Numbered from the stretch's first letter, positions 1-8,714 are shown. The stretch is DNA of 64,000 bases from Planotetraspora mira (GCF_016863275.1 NZ_BOOO01000004.1:496001-560000); one strand, 5' to 3'. Numbers and translations are program-made. The notes: a model not told the origin generated them from the sequence alone.

Positions 1-18
1 AACTTCTGGAGGTGAGCG

Positions 19-1098
19 ATGCGAAGGACCCCCCGCTTCGCATCAGCGCTGGTGACGCTGGGTCTCGTGGCCGCCGGCCTGTTCATCGGCGGTTCCGCGA
101 ACGCGGCGACCAACCGGCTGGAGGCGGAGAACGCCGTCGTCTCCCAGGGCGTGGTCGAGTCGAACCACGCCGGCTACTCCGGCAGCGGCTTCGTCAACGG
201 CGACAACGCCTCGGGCAGCTACACCGAGTGGACCGTGAACGCGGCCACAGCCGGCAGCTCCACCCTGGCGATCCGCTACTCCAACGGGACGAGCCCGACC
301 CGCACCGCGAACGTCGCGGTCAACGGCACCGTCGTCTCCGCCAATCGCGCGTTCAACAGCACCGGCAACTGGGACACCTGGGCCACCGTCTCGATCACCA
401 CGAACCTCAACGCGGGCGCCAACAAGGTGCGGATCACCGCCACGACCGCCGACGGCAACCCGAACTTCGACTACATCGACGCCACCACGCCCGGTGGAGG
501 CGGCGGCACCGTCACCGCCGACCAACTGCTGGCCAAGGTGACGTCGTGCTCGCAGATCTCCAACGGCAAGTACAAGACCGACGAGGACGTCAGCACGGCG
601 ACGGTGTCGGTGTGCCAGAAGACCGGCGCGGTGTTCTGGAAGGCCGACATGGACATCGACTGCGACGGCGTCCGCACCACCCAGTGCAACGAGAACACCG
701 ACTGCTGCTTCTACCCCGACACCGCCTGCCACACGACGGGTGACTCCCCGCTCAACTCCGCGACCCTTCCGTACGTCGTGGTGCCGAGTTCGAGCAGCAT
801 CTGGAACTACACGTCGAAGGGAATCGGCTGCGGCACGGTGGTCGCCGTAATCTACAACGGCAAGATCGAGTACGCGGTCGTCGGCGACACGGGACCCACG
901 CAGATCATCGGGGAGGCGTCCCACAAGACGGCCTCCGACCTGGGCATCGACCCCGACCCCAGCACCGGCGGCACCGACGGCCCAGTGACGTACATCGTCT
1001 TCACCGGCTCGGGCACCAAGGTCTCGGCCGTCGAGAACCACCAGCAGGCCGTCACCCTCGGCCAGCAACTCTCCCAGCAGTTCGTCTCCACCAACTGA
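19..1098 (+). CDS. Secreted chitosanase, CBM35-like module plus GH75
   Basis: Predicted secreted endo-chitosanase of 359 aa. A Shine-Dalgarno GGAGGTGAG lies just before the ATG. Residues 1-30 form a signal peptide ending near ANA. Residues about 32-155 are a CBM35-like sugar-binding module (LEAENAV opening, then a region with GYSGSGFV and WDTW), and a Gly-rich linker leads to a GH75 domain at 165-357. Conserved GH75 stretches are DMDIDCDG (about 210-217) and GDTGP...IGEAS (about 289-301); D290 and E299 are nine residues apart, as I recall for the catalytic pair of fungal GH75 enzymes. Even Cys content suggests disulfides outside the cell. The same kind of CBM closes the exo-glucosaminidase at 29189, so the two enzymes plausibly act on the same chitosan. 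The promoter lies outside the window. Confidence 0.9.
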   Translation: MRRTPRFASALVTLGLVAAGLFIGGSANAATNRLEAENAVVSQGVVESNHAGYSGSGFVNGDNASGSYTEWTVNAATAGSSTLAIRYSNGTSPTRTANVAVNGTVVSANRAFNSTGNWDTWATVSITTNLNAGANKVRITATTADGNPNFDYIDATTPGGGGGTVTADQLLAKVTSCSQISNGKYKTDEDVSTATVSVCQKTGAVFWKADMDIDCDGVRTTQCNENTDCCFYPDTACHTTGDSPLNSATLPYVVVPSSSSIWNYTSKGIGCGTVVAVIYNGKIEYAVVGDTGPTQIIGEASHKTASDLGIDPDPSTGGTDGPVTYIVFTGSGTKVSAVENHQQAVTLGQQLSQQFVSTN

Positions 1099-1109
1099 GC
1101 ACGCGAGTC

Positions 1110-1143
1110 GTGCCCGCCCCCGGTGCGGCGTGGGGGCGGGCAC
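1110..1143. terminator. Bidirectional terminator hairpin
   Basis: Perfect 12-bp stem, GTGCCCGCCCCC (1110-1121) pairing with 1132-1143, around a 10-nt loop. It sits between the convergent chitosanase (+) and DUF1772 gene (-), so it can serve both. There is no T-run, as is usual for high-GC actinomycetes. Confidence 0.7.
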
Positions 1144-1161
1144 GTCCGCGTCCGCGGGCGT

Positions 1162-1638
1162 TCACAAGGCGAGCGCCCAGATCAGGAAGCCGAACGCCAC
1201 CACGTTGAGGAGGGTGCGGGCGAGGTTCCAGCGCACCCACTTCGTTTCGAACCGCTCGCGCGCCGCCGCGTGCTCGGCCGCGGGGCCGGCCTCGTCGACC
1301 TTGTCGAGCGCGACGTTGAGCGGGATGTTGACGGAGAACGTGAGGACGAGGACCAGGCCGTAGGAAACGAAGGCGGCCCCCAACCAGGGCAACTCGGGCT
1401 CGCCGAGGTGCAGCAGGGCCGCCGCGAGGGTCAGCAGCAGCGACCCGGCGAAGGCGATCCCGAACCATCCGTTCTGGATCGCGATGTTGATCCGCCGCAT
1501 CGCCACCACGTAGGTACGGTCGTCGGACGCGGCCAGCCCCGGCATGACCGCGACCGTGAACGTGTAGAAGAGTCCCGCCATCAGGCCCGTGGCCATCGTG
1601 GCGGCGAACAGGGCCAGGTCGCCCAGCACCGGGGACAT
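1162..1638 (-). CDS. DUF1772 (anthrone-oxygenase-like) membrane protein
   Basis: Small integral membrane protein of 158 aa with about four hydrophobic segments (near residues 8-30, 57-77, 84-104 and 140-158). The fold and motifs (GLMAGLFYTF near the N-terminus, a central NIPLN, and W..WN..R near the C-terminus) fit the DUF1772 family, which includes anthrone-oxygenase-like proteins of polyketide pathways; many members are orphans of unknown substrate. Its ATG overlaps the TGA of the NmrA-like gene by one base (TGATG at 1636-1640), so the two are translationally coupled. Function is unproven; the pairing suggests a small redox or xenobiotic-response operon. Confidence 0.8.
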   Translation of the reverse strand: MSPVLGDLALFAATMATGLMAGLFYTFTVAVMPGLAASDDRTYVVAMRRINIAIQNGWFGIAFAGSLLLTLAAALLHLGEPELPWLGAAFVSYGLVLVLTFSVNIPLNVALDKVDEAGPAAEHAAARERFETKWVRWNLARTLLNVVAFGFLIWALAL

Positions 1639-2471
1639 CAGGCCTCCCAGACGCCGGTGGCGGCGGTGTCGGGAGCGAAGTCCGCGAAGTCGCGGGGCGG
1701 CCGGCCCAGCGCCCGGCGGACGCCGTCGGACAGATGGGCGTTGCGGCCGTCCAGCACACTGGCGAACAGGTCGGTGAGCAGCCTCGCCTCGTCCGCGGGC
1801 ATGTGCTCGGCCAGCGCGGTCGCGTACTCCTCCGCGGAGACCGGCACATAGGCGATGTCCCGGCCGGCCGCCTCGCCGATCTCGGCGGCCGCGTCGGCGA
1901 AGGTCAGCAACCGGGGGCCGGTCAGCTCGTAGACCTCGCCGATGTGGCGGTCGTCCGTCAGCGCGGCGACGGCGACGTCGGCGACGTCCTCGGCGTCGAC
2001 GAACGGCTCCGCGACATCGCCCGCCGGCATCGCGATCTCACCGTCGAGCACCGGGCCGAGGAGGAAGTGCTCGCTGAAGTTCTGGAAGAAGAAGGCGGCC
2101 CGCAGAATCGTCCACTCGGCGCCCGACTCCCTCAGCTCACGCTCGGCGGCCTGCGCCTCGGGCTCGCCGCGGCCGGACAGCAGGACCAGCCGCCGCGCAC
2201 CGCTCTCCACGGCCAGCCGCGAGAAGTCGCGGATCGCGTCGGCCGCCCCGGGGAACGCCAGGTCCGGGTAATAGGTCACGTACACCGAATCGGCGCCGCG
2301 CAATGCGGCGGCCCATGTGCCCGGATCGTCCCAGTCGAACGGCGGCGCGCCGGACCGGGACCCCACCAGCACCGGCAGATCTCTCGCCCGCAACCTCTCC
2401 GCCACACGACGGCCGGTCTTCCCGGTGCCTCCGACGACCAGCGTCGCCCTCTTGTCTCCGTTTCCAGTCAT
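1638..2471 (-). CDS. NmrA-like NAD(P)-binding oxidoreductase
   Basis: 277-aa Rossmann protein of the NmrA/atypical SDR class. The N-terminus carries the dinucleotide-binding motif VVGGTGKTGRRV (about residues 10-21), which fixes the start at 2471 rather than at start codons further upstream that lack it. The middle contains YVTYYPD and VLLSGRGEPEAQ, and the C-terminal half resembles the substrate/effector lobe of NAD(P)H-binding regulators and quinone oxidoreductases. It is the first gene of a two-gene operon with the DUF1772 gene and is transcribed divergently from the AraC-type regulator at 2553, its probable controller. A catalytic role (quinone or ketone reduction) or a sensor role are both possible. 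Confidence 0.85.
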   Translation of the reverse strand: MTGNGDKRATLVVGGTGKTGRRVAERLRARDLPVLVGSRSGAPPFDWDDPGTWAAALRGADSVYVTYYPDLAFPGAADAIRDFSRLAVESGARRLVLLSGRGEPEAQAAERELRESGAEWTILRAAFFFQNFSEHFLLGPVLDGEIAMPAGDVAEPFVDAEDVADVAVAALTDDRHIGEVYELTGPRLLTFADAAAEIGEAAGRDIAYVPVSAEEYATALAEHMPADEARLLTDLFASVLDGRNAHLSDGVRRALGRPPRDFADFAPDTAATGVWEA

Positions 2472-2530
2472 ACGGCCAGTGAAGTCCGTGCGGGCGTTCC
2501 CGGCCATCGCTGAGAATCCCGATGGCATGT

Positions 2531-2552
2531 CCGAGTGTCTAGACTCGGGCGC
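2531..2552 (+). promoter_or_regulatory. Leaderless -10 element and palindrome of the araC-like gene
   Basis: A TAGACT hexamer (2540-2545) ends 7 nt before ATG 2553, the usual spacing for a leaderless transcript. It is embedded in an imperfect palindrome, CCGAGT (2531-2536) and ACTCGG (2543-2548), centred on TCTAGA. The palindrome lies in the divergent control region and may be the regulator's own binding site. Confidence 0.5.
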
Positions 2553-3488
2553 ATGGACGCGTTCGCCGGCCTCCTCGACGGGCCGAGAGCCCGCGGAGCG
2601 TTCCTCATCCGCTCGATCCTCGACCCTCCCTGGTCGCTCCGCGTCGAGGACAGGGCGCCGCTCACGCTCGTCGCCATGGTGCGGGGCACCGCCTGGGTCG
2701 TCCCCGACAGGGGCGAGACCGTACGGCTCCGCCCGGGGGAGATCGCGCTCATGCGCGGCCCCGACCCGTACACCGTGTCCGACGACCCCGCCACCCCGGT
2801 GCAGGCCGTGATCCGTCCCGGAGGGTGCACCACGTCCCCTGCCGGTGAGGACCTGTGCGACTCGATGAACCTGGGCGTCCGCACCTGGGGCACCGCCCCG
2901 GACGGCGCGGCGATGATGCTGACGGGCACCTACCAGGTGGGCGGCGAGGTCGGCGGGCGACTGCTGTCGGCGCTGCCCGCCTCGCTGGCCCTTCCGGCGG
3001 GGGCCGCGGGCGCCTCGCTCATCCCGCTGCTCTGCGACGAGATCGTCAAGGACGATCCGGGCCAGGAGGTCATTCTCGACCGGCTTCTCGACCTCCTGCT
3101 GGTCGCGGTTCTGCGGGCGTGGTTCGCCCGGCCGGAGGCGAACGCCCCGGCCTGGTACCAGGCCCAGGGCGATCCGGTGGTGGGGACGGCCCTGCGGCTG
3201 CTCCACGACAACCCGGCCCATCCCTGGACGGTCGCGTCACTGGCGGCCAGGACGGGCGTCTCCCGGGCGGCCCTGGCCCGGAGGTTCACCGAGATGGTCG
3301 GCCAGCCGCCCATGACCTATCTCACGAGCCGGCGCATCGCCCTGGCCGCGGACCTGCTGCGGGACTCCGACGCCACGGTCGGCGCGGTGGCCAGACAGGT
3401 CGGCTACGGCAGCCCGTTCGCGCTCAGCACCGCCTTCAAGCGCGTCCACGGGGTCAGCCCCCAGGAACACCGTTCGGCGCGCGCCTGA
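2553..3488 (+). CDS. AraC-family regulator with cupin_6-type sensor
   Basis: 311-aa regulator. Residues about 15-190 match the AraC-binding-like cupin_6 domain (LTLVAMVRGTAWV, LRPGEIALMRGP, and LLCDEIVKDD at the end of the domain). The C-terminal 100 residues are a double helix-turn-helix: WTVASLAARTGVSRAALARRF and, after YLTSRRIALAADLL, the second HTH with VARQVGYGSPFALSTAFKR. The ATG at 2553 was chosen because a leaderless -10 sits 7 nt before it; a GTG at 2535 would add six residues. It is divergent from the NmrA-like/DUF1772 operon, a common layout in which this class of AraC protein controls a neighbouring oxidoreductase. The ligand is unknown. Confidence 0.9.
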   Translation: MDAFAGLLDGPRARGAFLIRSILDPPWSLRVEDRAPLTLVAMVRGTAWVVPDRGETVRLRPGEIALMRGPDPYTVSDDPATPVQAVIRPGGCTTSPAGEDLCDSMNLGVRTWGTAPDGAAMMLTGTYQVGGEVGGRLLSALPASLALPAGAAGASLIPLLCDEIVKDDPGQEVILDRLLDLLLVAVLRAWFARPEANAPAWYQAQGDPVVGTALRLLHDNPAHPWTVASLAARTGVSRAALARRFTEMVGQPPMTYLTSRRIALAADLLRDSDATVGAVARQVGYGSPFALSTAFKRVHGVSPQEHRSARA

Positions 3489-3546
3489 TCGGGATGCGCC
3501 GGCGAGGCCCCGCACTTCCCAGCCGCGGAGGCTCCGCATCTCCCGG

Positions 3547-3571
3547 CCGGGGAGGCTCCGCGCCTCCCCGG
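3547..3571. terminator. Bidirectional terminator hairpin in a short repeat
   Basis: Nine-bp stem CCGGGGAGG (3547-3555) with 3563-3571 and a 7-nt loop, between the convergent AraC and VOC genes. It belongs to an imperfect direct repeat of about 24 bp (unit containing GGAGGCTCCGC, seen at about 3528 and 3552). Confidence 0.55.
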
Positions 3572-3582
3572 GCCAGATCGGC

Positions 3583-4029
3583 TCAGCGACCAGGCAGGCG
3601 TTCGGTGATTTCCTGCAGGACGAAGCCGTTCCCGTCCGGATCGCTGAACGAGGCGAACGAGCCGTACGAGCGCCGGTCGGGCTGGAGGCCCGGCACCCGC
3701 TTCTCGGTCCCCGCGTGGTGGAAGACGCCGCCCTCGTCGTGGAAGATCTCACTCACCTCGACACCGCGGCTGATCAGATCGGCCCGCGCCTCTTCGATGT
3801 CGTCCACGATGAGGTGCACGTTCTCCACGGAGCCCGGCTGAGCCGTGCCGACCCCCGTGCCGACGACGATCGAGCACCGGGAGCCCGGCGGGGTGAAGTG
3901 CACGACCCGGAAGTCGGCCCCGCTCACATAGTCGACGTCCTCCCGGAAACCGATCCGGTTGTAGAAGTCCTTGGCCCGGTCGACGTCCGCGACGGGCAGG
4001 ACGATCACCTCGAGCTTGTACTCCACCAT
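3583..4029 (-). CDS. VOC-superfamily (glyoxalase-like) protein
   Basis: 148-aa protein with the two beta-alpha-beta-beta-beta modules of the vicinal-oxygen-chelate fold: VIVLPVADVDRAKDFYNRIGF at the start, then NVHLIVDDIEEARADLISRGVEVSE, ending with FSDPDGNGFVLQEI, whose final Glu is the usual metal-ligand position. An RBS (GAGGAG, 5 nt spacing) precedes the ATG. This close-knit subfamily is widespread in actinomycetes but its substrate is not known; it could be an antibiotic-resistance-like or dioxygenase-like member. It stands alone, convergent with the AraC gene and downstream of the large LuxR-type regulator. Confidence 0.85.
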   Translation of the reverse strand: MVEYKLEVIVLPVADVDRAKDFYNRIGFREDVDYVSGADFRVVHFTPPGSRCSIVVGTGVGTAQPGSVENVHLIVDDIEEARADLISRGVEVSEIFHDEGGVFHHAGTEKRVPGLQPDRRSYGSFASFSDPDGNGFVLQEITERLPGR

Positions 4030-4103
4030 GTCCGCTCCTCAGCGATACCGGATGCCGGTCGGCATCCGGTGTCCACGATCGCGGCCCCGAGCGGCGCCTC
4101 GCC

Positions 4104-4120
4104 CCAGGGAGACTCCCTGG
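4104..4120. promoter_or_regulatory. Palindrome CCAGGGAG-A-CTCCCTGG
   Basis: Perfect 17-bp inverted repeat just downstream of the LuxR-type regulator gene and upstream of the VOC gene (start 4029). The related words CCAGGGA/TCCCTGG recur in the intergenic regions at 6910-6948 and 8675-8688. It could be a terminator stem of the regulator gene or an operator for the VOC gene; the recurrence favours a protein-binding site. Confidence 0.4.
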
Positions 4121-4135
4121 CGCGGCCCCTGGGGG

Positions 4136-6859
4136 TCACCGGCCACGCAGCGCCGCGGCGAGCTCGCGGCGCGAACCGATGCCCAGCTTGATGAAGACCT
4201 TGCGCAGATGCCACTCGACCGTTCGCGGGCTGAGGAACAGCACGGCACCGATCTCGGGATTGGTCCGGCCGGACACGGCCAGGCGGGCGATCTGCGCCTC
4301 CTGGGAGGTGAGCTCCTCGCGCGCTCCCAGGGTCCGTTGGCGGACGGTCTCGCCGGTGGCGGCCAGCTCCCGGCCGGCCCGTTCGGCGAAGCCCTCCGCG
4401 CCCATGGCGGTGAACGCGTCGTGGGCGGCGCGCAGCTGGCCCCGGGCGTCGCCGCGGCGGTTGTCCCGGCGCAGCCACTCGCCGTAAAGCAGGCGGGCCC
4501 GGGCCAGTGGCAGCCGGATCCGCGTGGCGGACAGCCGCTCGACGGCCTCGCGGTAGTGCTCCTCGGCCTGCTCCGGCGGACCGGCCAGCGCGTCGGCGAC
4601 GGCTTGGACGCCACGCGCCCAGTCCGTTTCGGCGGCCGCGGTCCGCCCCGCGAGCCGCTCGCGCGCCTGCGACGCGACCGCCGGCTCGCCGCTGCGCACC
4701 GCCGCCTCGATCAGCTCACCGAGCGTCCAGTTGAAGACGGCCAGGTCCTCGTGCTCGACGGCTTGCCGGGCGGCCTCCAGAGCAGCCGGATAGCGGCCGA
4801 GCCCGTTGAAGAGCGCCGCCTTGGCATAGCCGGCCAGGCCGAGCAACCGGCCTTCATCGCGGGCGTCGGCGTCCTTGACCGTGGCCTCGATCAGCTCCAG
4901 CGCGGGGAGTTCCCGGCCTCGGTGGGCGGCCAGGGCGAGCGAGGCGGACGGATGCACGGCCAGGCCGGTGGCCCGTCCCAGGGCGCCGACCTCGTCGAGC
5001 AGATCCGACGCGTCCGCGAACCGGCCCTCGAACAGCAGCGCGCCCGCGCGGAAGACCAGCGCGGTGGGCAGCAGCGACAACGCCCCTGTGGCGCGGGCGA
5101 AGCCGACCGCCTGCTCGGTGAGACGGTGCCAGATCTCGTCCTGCCACACCTCGTGCGCCACGGGTCCGGCCAGCCACAGCAGGCCCAGATCCTCGTCCGC
5201 CGTGAGCGCGTCCAGCGCCCGGCGCAGAAGCGGCGCGGCCGGCGCGTACCCGTCCAGGCTCCACGCCGCGAGACCGGCCAGCAGGAGACCGGCCGGGTCC
5301 TCGCCGGCGGGGACGGCCCGGGCGGCCTCCGCGGCCCTGCGCAGGTCGCCGCCGCCGAGCCGACCGGCGTACACGGCGGCGCCCAGCGCCGAGAGATAGG
5401 TCTCCCGGGCTGCGGCGAGGTCCAGCGCCTCCAGCCTGCGGGCTGCCGCGAGCAGCGGCGGGCCGGCCGTCCGGCCGGGGTTGAGCACGAAGGCGACCTG
5501 GGCCCGCAGGCGCTCCACGCCGGCCCGCTGCAGCGGATCGAGCGGGCCCAGTTCGGCGGCGGCCAGCAGGCCCGGCACCTGAGCGGGGGCGCCGGCGGCG
5601 AAGTGGGCATGAGCGGCGGCCAGAGCCAGTGTCGCCCGTCGTCCCGGGTCCGCGGTCAGCTCGGTCGCCCGCTCGAGGAAGGACGCCGCCGCCGCACGGC
5701 CGCCGCGGGCCAGCGCCCGGTCGGCCGAGCGTTCCAGTTCGCTCGCGACCTCCTCGTCCGGTCCCACCGCGGCGTGCGCCCGGTGCCAGGCGCGCCGGTC
5801 GGGATCCTGCCCCGGGTCGGTCACCTCGGCCAGCGCGCGGTGCACCTCGCGCAACTCGGCCGCGTCGGCCGACCGCCACGCGGCCGAGCGCACCAGCGGG
5901 TGCCGGAACCGAACCCGGGTGCCGAACTCGACCAGTCCGGCGGCCTCCGCGGGCGCGACGGCGTCCGGGCTGACGCCCAGTCGCTCGAGCGCGCGCCACA
6001 GCAGGGTCACGTCGCCGACCGGCTCGACGGCGGCGGTGACGAGCAGACGGCGCGTGTCCGCGGGCAGCGCCGCGATGCGTCGCTGGAAACCCTCCTCGAC
6101 ACGGCTCACGAGGGGTGTCGCACTCTGCGGGCCGAACCCGAACGCCAACTCCGCCGGTGTGAGGCCCTGGGGCAGTTCGAGCAGCGCAAGCGGGTTGCCC
6201 CGCGTCTCGGCGACGATTCGATCGCGTACGCGCGCATCGACCGGGCCGGTGAGCACCGAGTCGAGCAGCGCCCGCGCTTCCGCGTCGGGCAGCCCCTCGA
6301 CGCGCAGTTCCGGCAGGCCGCTGAGCACCTGCTCGTCTCCGGGGCTGCGCGAGGCGAAGACCAGTGCGACCGACTCGGCGTCGAGCCGGCGGGCCACGAA
6401 GGTGAGGATCACCTCGGACATCCGGTCGACCCACTGCACGTCGTCCACCACGCAGACCAGCGGCTGCTCCGCCGCGGCCTCGGCGAACAGGCCGAGCACG
6501 GCCAGTCCGACGAGCAGGCCCTCCGGCGGGTCGCCGGGGGTCAGCCCGAAGGCGGTGGCGAGCGCGGCCCGTTGCGGCTCGGGCAGCCGCTCGAGCCGGC
6601 CGAGCAGCGGCGCGCAGAGTTGCTGCAGCGCCGCGTACGCGATCTCGGACTCCGGCTCGACCCCGGCCGTGCGGGTCACCCGGCCGGCCGGCGAACGCTC
6701 GATCAGATAATCCAGCAGGGCGGTCTTGCCGGCACCCGGCTCACCACGCAGAACCAGCACGTGACTCCGGCCGTCGTGAACGTCGCGCAGCAGGCGGTCG
6801 ATCGTGTCCCGCTCGCGCTGCCGGCCGCGCAGTTCGAAACCCCGGGTGTTATTCGGCAC
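4136..6859 (-). CDS. Large ATP-binding LuxR-family regulator (LAL)
   Basis: 907-aa LAL-type transcriptional activator, at the usual length for this family. An N-terminal AAA/P-loop ATPase carries Walker A GEPGAGKT (39-46) and Walker B VCVVDD (about 135-140). A long helical, TPR-like middle (about 280-830) may bind a ligand or partner. The C-terminus is a LuxR helix-turn-helix (about 845-905: LTSQEAQIARLAVSGRTN, with a recognition helix around LSPRTVEWHLRK). It is divergent from the secreted tannase-like gene at 6985, 125 bp away, and this intergenic region contains candidate binding half-sites. By analogy with MalT-type regulators it may activate that gene in response to an aromatic ester or sugar; this is inference. 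Confidence 0.92.
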   Translation of the reverse strand: MPNNTRGFELRGRQRERDTIDRLLRDVHDGRSHVLVLRGEPGAGKTALLDYLIERSPAGRVTRTAGVEPESEIAYAALQQLCAPLLGRLERLPEPQRAALATAFGLTPGDPPEGLLVGLAVLGLFAEAAAEQPLVCVVDDVQWVDRMSEVILTFVARRLDAESVALVFASRSPGDEQVLSGLPELRVEGLPDAEARALLDSVLTGPVDARVRDRIVAETRGNPLALLELPQGLTPAELAFGFGPQSATPLVSRVEEGFQRRIAALPADTRRLLVTAAVEPVGDVTLLWRALERLGVSPDAVAPAEAAGLVEFGTRVRFRHPLVRSAAWRSADAAELREVHRALAEVTDPGQDPDRRAWHRAHAAVGPDEEVASELERSADRALARGGRAAAASFLERATELTADPGRRATLALAAAHAHFAAGAPAQVPGLLAAAELGPLDPLQRAGVERLRAQVAFVLNPGRTAGPPLLAAARRLEALDLAAARETYLSALGAAVYAGRLGGGDLRRAAEAARAVPAGEDPAGLLLAGLAAWSLDGYAPAAPLLRRALDALTADEDLGLLWLAGPVAHEVWQDEIWHRLTEQAVGFARATGALSLLPTALVFRAGALLFEGRFADASDLLDEVGALGRATGLAVHPSASLALAAHRGRELPALELIEATVKDADARDEGRLLGLAGYAKAALFNGLGRYPAALEAARQAVEHEDLAVFNWTLGELIEAAVRSGEPAVASQARERLAGRTAAAETDWARGVQAVADALAGPPEQAEEHYREAVERLSATRIRLPLARARLLYGEWLRRDNRRGDARGQLRAAHDAFTAMGAEGFAERAGRELAATGETVRQRTLGAREELTSQEAQIARLAVSGRTNPEIGAVLFLSPRTVEWHLRKVFIKLGIGSRRELAAALRGR

Positions 6860-6909
6860 CTCACCCTCCCCCGGCAGGACGCTACACCCGGCCGCGGCGC
6901 CGGCCGGGA

Positions 6910-6953
6910 CCAGGGACGCCGGGGACAGACCCCCGGGTGCCTCCCTGGGGCGA
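6910..6953. promoter_or_regulatory. Candidate LAL-regulator half-sites in divergent promoter
   Basis: CCAGGGA (6910-6916) and TCCCTGG (6942-6948) form an inverted pair between the regulator (start 6859) and the tannase-like gene (start 6985). The 13-mer CTCCCTGGGGCGA at 6941-6953 is repeated, in the opposite orientation, at 4099-4111. No other convincing operator was seen here. Confidence 0.4.
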
Positions 6954-6984
6954 CGCCGGCGCCCTCCGAGCGACAGTGGCCGAC

Positions 6985-8592
6985 ATGAAACGTCTGATCA
7001 TGTTGATGGCCGCGGCGATAGTTCCGCTGTCGGCGGCGCTGGCGCCGACAGCCGCCGACGCCGCCATCCACCACAACGGCGACGCCGCCACGACCGTGTG
7101 CTCCACGATTCCCGTCTCCGCGCCGTCCGGCGCCAAGGTCGAGTCGGTCAGGGCGGCCGCGCACGCCGGAGGAACCGTCACCTTCCCCGACGCGCCTCCG
7201 CTGCCCACTCCGGCGCCGATCACCGATGTCCCGGCCTGGTGCGACATCACGGTCACACTCACCCATCCTGGCGCGAACGACCACGTCAATGTCAAGATCT
7301 CGCTGCCCCAGGACCCGCACAGGTGGACCGGGCGGTTCCAGGCCACCGGCGGCAGCGCTTATCTGGCCGGCGACTTCGGCGCCCCCCTGGTCACCGCGGT
7401 CAAGGCCGGTTACGTGGCGGCGGCCACCGACGCCGGCGTCGGCCAGTCGCCGGTCGACGTGAGCGGGTGGGCGCTGACCGCCGACGGGAAGGTCGACACC
7501 CCGCTGCTCAAGAACTTCGCCTCGCGGTCGCTGCACGACATGGCCGTCGTCGGCAAGGACGTGGCGTTGAAGTTCTACGGCAGCCCGGTGCGGTACGCGT
7601 ACTGGAACGGCTGCTCGACCGGCGGCCGTCAGGGCTTCGCGGAGGCGCAGGACCATCCGAACGATTTCCAGGGCATCCTGGCCGACGCACCGGCGACCAA
7701 CTGGGACCGGTTCGCGGTCGCCACGCTCTGGCCGCAGGTGGTCTTCAACGAGGAGAAGACCTACCCGACCCAGTGCGAACTCGAGGCGTTCAACACCGCC
7801 GCGGTCAAGGCCTGCGACACCCTCGACGGCGTCAAGGACGGCATCATCGACGACCCGCGGAGCTGCCACTGGGACGCGCACCGCTTGATCGGCGCCAAGG
7901 TTCTCTGCGACGGCAAGGAGATCACCATCTCCGCCGCCGACGCCGACGTGGTCGACAAGATCTGGGCCGGCCCGGTCTCGCCGGGCGGCGAGAAGCTCTG
8001 GTACGGCCCGAACAAGGGCGCGAGCTTCAGCTATCTGGCCCAAGTTGGAGTGCCGTTCTTCGTCGCGGACAGCTGGGTCAAGTACTTCGTGGAGAAAGAT
8101 CCGCAGTTCGACACGACCACACTGACCTACGGGCGGTTCGCCCAGATCTTCCGGCAGTCCCAGCGGGACTTCAACGACGTCATCGGCACCGACGACCCGG
8201 ACCTGTCCGCGTTCCGCAAGGCCGGCGGCAAGCTGCTGAGCTGGCACGGCCAGGCTGACGCGCTGGTCCCCACCCAGGGGAGCGTCGACTACCGCGAACG
8301 CGTCGACCGGCTCATGGGCGGCGACAAGAAGGTCGACGACTTCTACCGGCTCTTCCTGTTCCCCGGCGTGACCCACTGCGGCGGCGGCCCCGGCGCGCAG
8401 CCGACCGACGCCCTGGGCGCGCTGGTGAAGTGGGTGGAGAAGGGCCAGGCTCCGGCCACCCTCGCCGCGGCGACCACCGGCGCCGACGGCAGGCCCGTCA
8501 CCCGTGACGTGTGCCGGTACCCGCAGGTGGCGCGCTACACCGGGCACGGCGACCCGGCGACGGCCTCCAGCTATCGCTGCGCGATCGACTGA
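6985..8592 (+). CDS. Secreted tannase/feruloyl esterase family protein
   Basis: 535-aa exported serine hydrolase. Residues 1-27 are a signal peptide (basic MKR, hydrophobic core, AADAA). The nucleophile motif is GCSTGGRQG (about 210), with the paired Cys nearby; SWHGQADALVPTQGS (about 414-428) supplies the acid Asp, and FPGVTHCGGGPG (about 454-465) the catalytic His with its neighbouring Cys, all typical of the tannase/feruloyl esterase family. It should cleave ester bonds of plant phenolics outside the cell. ATG 6985 was chosen because it directly begins the signal peptide. It is controlled, by position, by the divergent LAL regulator. Family members differ in substrate (gallate, ferulate, MHET-type esters), which sequence alone does not settle. 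Confidence 0.88.
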   Translation: MKRLIMLMAAAIVPLSAALAPTAADAAIHHNGDAATTVCSTIPVSAPSGAKVESVRAAAHAGGTVTFPDAPPLPTPAPITDVPAWCDITVTLTHPGANDHVNVKISLPQDPHRWTGRFQATGGSAYLAGDFGAPLVTAVKAGYVAAATDAGVGQSPVDVSGWALTADGKVDTPLLKNFASRSLHDMAVVGKDVALKFYGSPVRYAYWNGCSTGGRQGFAEAQDHPNDFQGILADAPATNWDRFAVATLWPQVVFNEEKTYPTQCELEAFNTAAVKACDTLDGVKDGIIDDPRSCHWDAHRLIGAKVLCDGKEITISAADADVVDKIWAGPVSPGGEKLWYGPNKGASFSYLAQVGVPFFVADSWVKYFVEKDPQFDTTTLTYGRFAQIFRQSQRDFNDVIGTDDPDLSAFRKAGGKLLSWHGQADALVPTQGSVDYRERVDRLMGGDKKVDDFYRLFLFPGVTHCGGGPGAQPTDALGALVKWVEKGQAPATLAAATTGADGRPVTRDVCRYPQVARYTGHGDPATASSYRCAID

Positions 8593-8612
8593 TCCACACC
8601 GACCAGTGGCGG

Positions 8613-8638
8613 CGGTCCCGGGAGCAATCCCGGGACCG
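8613..8638 (+). terminator. Terminator after the tannase-like gene
   Basis: Perfect 10-bp stem CGGTCCCGGG (8613-8622) with 8629-8638 and loop AGCAAT, 20 nt downstream of the stop codon. Confidence 0.7.
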
Positions 8639-8674
8639 TCGTGCTTTCGGCGGTCGTGGGATCGTCTCGAAGGT

Positions 8675-8714
8675 CCCTGGGACCAGGGCTCCGGCCAGTG
8701 TCTTCCCCTGGGGC
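8675..8714. promoter_or_regulatory. CCCTGG-GA-CCAGGG palindrome
   Basis: Perfect inverted repeat at 8675-8688, followed by a second self-complementary CCCCTGGGG at 8706-8714, upstream of the small membrane-protein gene at 8780. It uses the same words as the sites near the LAL regulator and is a candidate third target of that regulator. Confidence 0.4.

Noticed and set aside
3971-6988. A 1005-codon open frame on the plus strand opposite the LuxR-type regulator
   Set aside because: It is the antisense frame of a high-GC gene; its translation is rich in Arg, Gly and Gln without domains, while the minus-strand frame has P-loop and HTH motifs.
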